A DNA stretch of 60,011 nt, from assembly GCA_001969505.1 (NCBI GenBank), contig LSSK01001323.1:1-60011 (forward strand), written 5' to 3'. Position numbers and translations under genes: made by a program. Numbering within the stretch: the stretch's first letter is position 1; each line of letters opens with the position of its first letter. The stretch comes from Zancudomyces culisetae (taxonomy: Eukaryota > Kickxellomycota > Harpellomycetes > Harpellales > Legeriomycetaceae). Below the pieces are notes generated by a model. The model saw only the letters and a program-made list of their open reading frames with translations. It was not told where the DNA came from and searched no databases. Of the stretch, positions 57,959 through 60,011 are shown one piece after another.

Positions 57959-58474
57959 ATTCCACAGCTTGTACCCAAGCACGATCTCGAATATCTGGTA
58001 GCTCAAATACCAAAAGACGCCAGGTTTAGTTTTAACCATATTTTGTGACTTTTGTTTTTGTAAAAACAAGAGAGAAAAAACATGCTGGTAAAAATATCAA
58101 CGATGTATTTTCGTACTTTATAGATGCCTTAAGCATTTATCCTCCAATAAAATATCATTTTTGTGTATTCGTATTAAGTTTTTCAAGATATCTGATGTCA
58201 GTGGTGTTTATTAGGTTATGAATAAACAATTCCTACCTGAAATGAATTGAGTCCAGTTTGAAGATATTAGGCTTATGTTTTCTTAAGACTGATCGGAGGG
58301 TGTTAATAATCTGTTACCCATAAGCTGGCCGAATAATTGCCAATACTTACCATTGGAAATTTGGTACAATATATATTTATTTTTTCCAATAATTTTTTTG
58401 ATTTGTAAAAATTACAGGTTGAACAAAACAAAAATGTTAAAAAAAGGAGTAAGAGTAAAAGAACAATCGGCGAT
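57959..58474. other. Spacer between rhomboid and HemW genes
   Basis: This is 516 bp of AT-rich DNA containing the rhomboid 3' end and HemW promoter. No further gene is seen. Confidence 0.6.
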
Positions 58475-59788
58475 ATGAAGATAGGAACTCTGTTATACAA
58501 TCGGCTCACGGATACTCCAATGGTCCTTAAAAGCAGCAAACCACTTTCTGTATACATACATTGGCCCTATTGTGAATACAAATGTAATTTCTGTAATTTT
58601 AACAAGTATGTAGAGCCAAACATTGACCATAAAAGGATACAAGAAAATCTGATAAGAGAGCTCAGCTACTTTTTTGAAAAAACTGGGAAAAGAGAAATAC
58701 GCAGTGTGTATTTTGGAGGAGGAACCCCTAGTTTGGCAGAACCAAAGACTGTCGGTGCTATATTGGAGTTCATTGAAAAAAGAATGGTAATGAATCCAAA
58801 TGCAGAGATCACGCTTGAATCTAATCCGTCCATCAGGGAAATCGAGAAAATGAAGGAATTTAAACAGGCCGGAATTAACAGGTATTCAATAGGGATACAG
58901 TCCTTCGACGACAAGGTATTGGAATGGATGGGGCGAAAACACAGCGGCAAGGATGGAATCAAGGCTCTACAAACTGCACAAAAGCTGTTTGGTAATGTTA
59001 CCTATGATCTGATATTTGGCATTCCAGATCAAGATATAAAAGCCTGGGAAAGTCAATTGGACATAGGATTGAATGCCTGTGACAGCAATAATTTATCAAT
59101 TTACCAACTGACTGTGGAATATGGAACGCCGCTCCATGCACAATCAAAGTTTTTAAACATCCCAGGTGGCGATCAGATGGCAGATATGTACGAAATGGCA
59201 TATAATAAAACGAAGCAAAAAGGAATGTATAGATATGAAGTTTCAAGCTACGCAAAAGGAAAAAAGTACGAAGGCATACATAATAAGCAATATTGGAATG
59301 GAGGTGAGTATATAGGTGTGGGCCCTGGTGCTCATGGAAAAAGTGTTATGAATGATTATCTGGTTAGCACAGAATGTATTAGAGAGCCTAAAAGATGGAT
59401 GACGCAGGTAGAAAACCAGGATATTGGTCATGGTGTAGCCAAGACAATTAACTATTCCTGTGATAGTGACAACGAAAAGAAAGAAATGGCCTTAAAAATG
59501 TTGGTTTTTCTCGGATTGAGAACGATATATGGAATCAGAGAGTCTACATTTAGGGATACTCATGACCTTTTATATAAAAAAAAGAATTTAGATGCCACTC
59601 ATTCTCGAAATAATAGTTTAAAATCGTTTTTGAACTCTAAAAATGTACAAGAATATGTGAAAATTGGGTTTCTTGAATGGAGAAATGAAGAGGGTACGAG
59701 AGAAGGGTGCAGCGAGGATTTTTCTTTGGTTCCAACAGATAAGGGTTTACAGGTTATTGACTCGATATTGTTAAATATAATGTGGTAG
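58475..59788 (+). CDS. HemW/RSAD1-type radical SAM haem chaperone
   Basis: This is a 437-residue intronless radical SAM protein related to HemN. The iron-sulfur motif CxxxCxxC is at Cys33, Cys37 and Cys40 ('CEYKCNFCNF'), with the 'VYIHWPYC' lead-in. 'VYFGGGTPSL' is the SAM-binding GGE-like motif, and 'NRYSIGIQSFDD' and 'YDLIFGIPDQ' are HemN-family signatures. A C-terminal HemN domain follows ('YIGVGPGAHGKSV', then a winged helix). The N-terminus lacks the extra residues and the fourth Cys of true coproporphyrinogen dehydrogenase HemN, and 'CNFCNF' is the HemW form. HemW binds haem and hands it to membrane proteins; the animal relative RSAD1 is mitochondrial. The first 15 residues could be a short targeting sequence. 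Many database entries mislabel such proteins as coproporphyrinogen oxidase. Confidence 0.9.
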   Translation: MKIGTLLYNRLTDTPMVLKSSKPLSVYIHWPYCEYKCNFCNFNKYVEPNIDHKRIQENLIRELSYFFEKTGKREIRSVYFGGGTPSLAEPKTVGAILEFIEKRMVMNPNAEITLESNPSIREIEKMKEFKQAGINRYSIGIQSFDDKVLEWMGRKHSGKDGIKALQTAQKLFGNVTYDLIFGIPDQDIKAWESQLDIGLNACDSNNLSIYQLTVEYGTPLHAQSKFLNIPGGDQMADMYEMAYNKTKQKGMYRYEVSSYAKGKKYEGIHNKQYWNGGEYIGVGPGAHGKSVMNDYLVSTECIREPKRWMTQVENQDIGHGVAKTINYSCDSDNEKKEMALKMLVFLGLRTIYGIRESTFRDTHDLLYKKKNLDATHSRNNSLKSFLNSKNVQEYVKIGFLEWRNEEGTREGCSEDFSLVPTDKGLQVIDSILLNIMW

Positions 59789-60011
59789 CATCTTGTTAGT
59801 GAATTCTTTACTTTTTAACGGCTCGTTACTGTGAGTTTTATAGTACTGCTATAAAAAAAAATGAAGTTTGTGTTTAGTAATGTATTTTAGTAGATTATTA
59901 TTTGGATCGTCGTGAATAAAAGTCTAAAGGTGTTGTTGAAGATGTAGCAATGCTTAGGTAAAGGTTGTGCATATAAGGAGAAATTAGCGGTTGCAAAGCT
60001 GCCAGTGGTCA

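Noticed and set aside
58475-59788. Annotation as coproporphyrinogen III oxidase (HemN)
   Set aside because: The radical SAM motif and N-terminus are of the HemW type, which lacks that activity in the cases tested.

Overview
The window is a stretch of nuclear DNA from a eukaryote, almost certainly a fungus. Evidence for a fungus: a Slm1/Slm2-type F-BAR+PH protein, an Sfc1-type succinate/fumarate carrier, an Sfp1-type zinc-finger factor, compact genes on both strands, and short introns (68-289 bp) with GTAAGT-like donors. The DNA is AT-rich with long AT-rich spacers. An ACMSD, a HemW/RSAD1 protein, a PA-domain EDEM and a possible dynein-adaptor coiled coil argue against Saccharomycotina. An early-diverging fungus (for example Zoopagomycota or Mucoromycota) is my guess, and the placement is weak. 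All spliced models below were built by hand; in each one the exon phases add up to a complete open frame.

Layout. 1-1971 holds no visible gene. 1972-5547 (-) is an EDEM-type ER mannosidase-like protein with a PA domain. 7358-8614 (-) is mitoribosomal protein uS10m and 9630-12668 (+) is the ribosome biogenesis factor Noc1/Mak21; these two are divergent. 13977-14585 (+) is a flavodoxin-like quinone reductase, 15048-16730 (-) a NASP-type histone chaperone, 17383-17724 (+) a TMEM14 protein, 18719-19471 (-) a mitochondrial GGQ release-factor-like protein and 19890-21474 (-) an Sfp1-like regulator. A 5.1 kb gene desert follows. 26608-27193 (+) is a Med28-like Mediator subunit, 27406-28378 (-) eIF6, 29216-31048 (-) the GTPase Mtg1, 32101-33855 (+) a coiled-coil protein with a CC1-box-like motif, and 34809-37158 (+) the ESCRT-I subunit Vps23/TSG101.

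The most interesting block is 37811-44874. An ALDH8A1-like aldehyde dehydrogenase, ACMSD and a RidA-family putative 2-aminomuconate deaminase sit side by side. Together they would run three consecutive steps of the aminomuconate branch of tryptophan/3-hydroxyanthranilate breakdown. This is the same enzyme set as bacterial nba/amn-type clusters, here in a genome where two of the three genes carry introns.

To the right are an Slm-type TORC2 effector (45416-47794, -), a second gene desert of 3.9 kb, cysteine dioxygenase (51646-52371, +), an Sfc1 carrier (53159-54431, -), a mitochondrial rhomboid protease (56735-57958, +) and a HemW-like radical SAM protein (58475-59788, +).

Themes. Several genes act in ribosome production (Noc1, eIF6, an Sfp1-like regulator). 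Upstream of Noc1/uS10m and of eIF6 there are A-tract/T-tract elements like the RRPE of yeast ribosome-biogenesis promoters. Seven genes encode probable mitochondrial proteins. Three genes begin with coding exons of only 10-16 nt, and Vps23 appears to use a GC-AG intron. I saw no tRNA, rRNA, CRISPR array or transposon.
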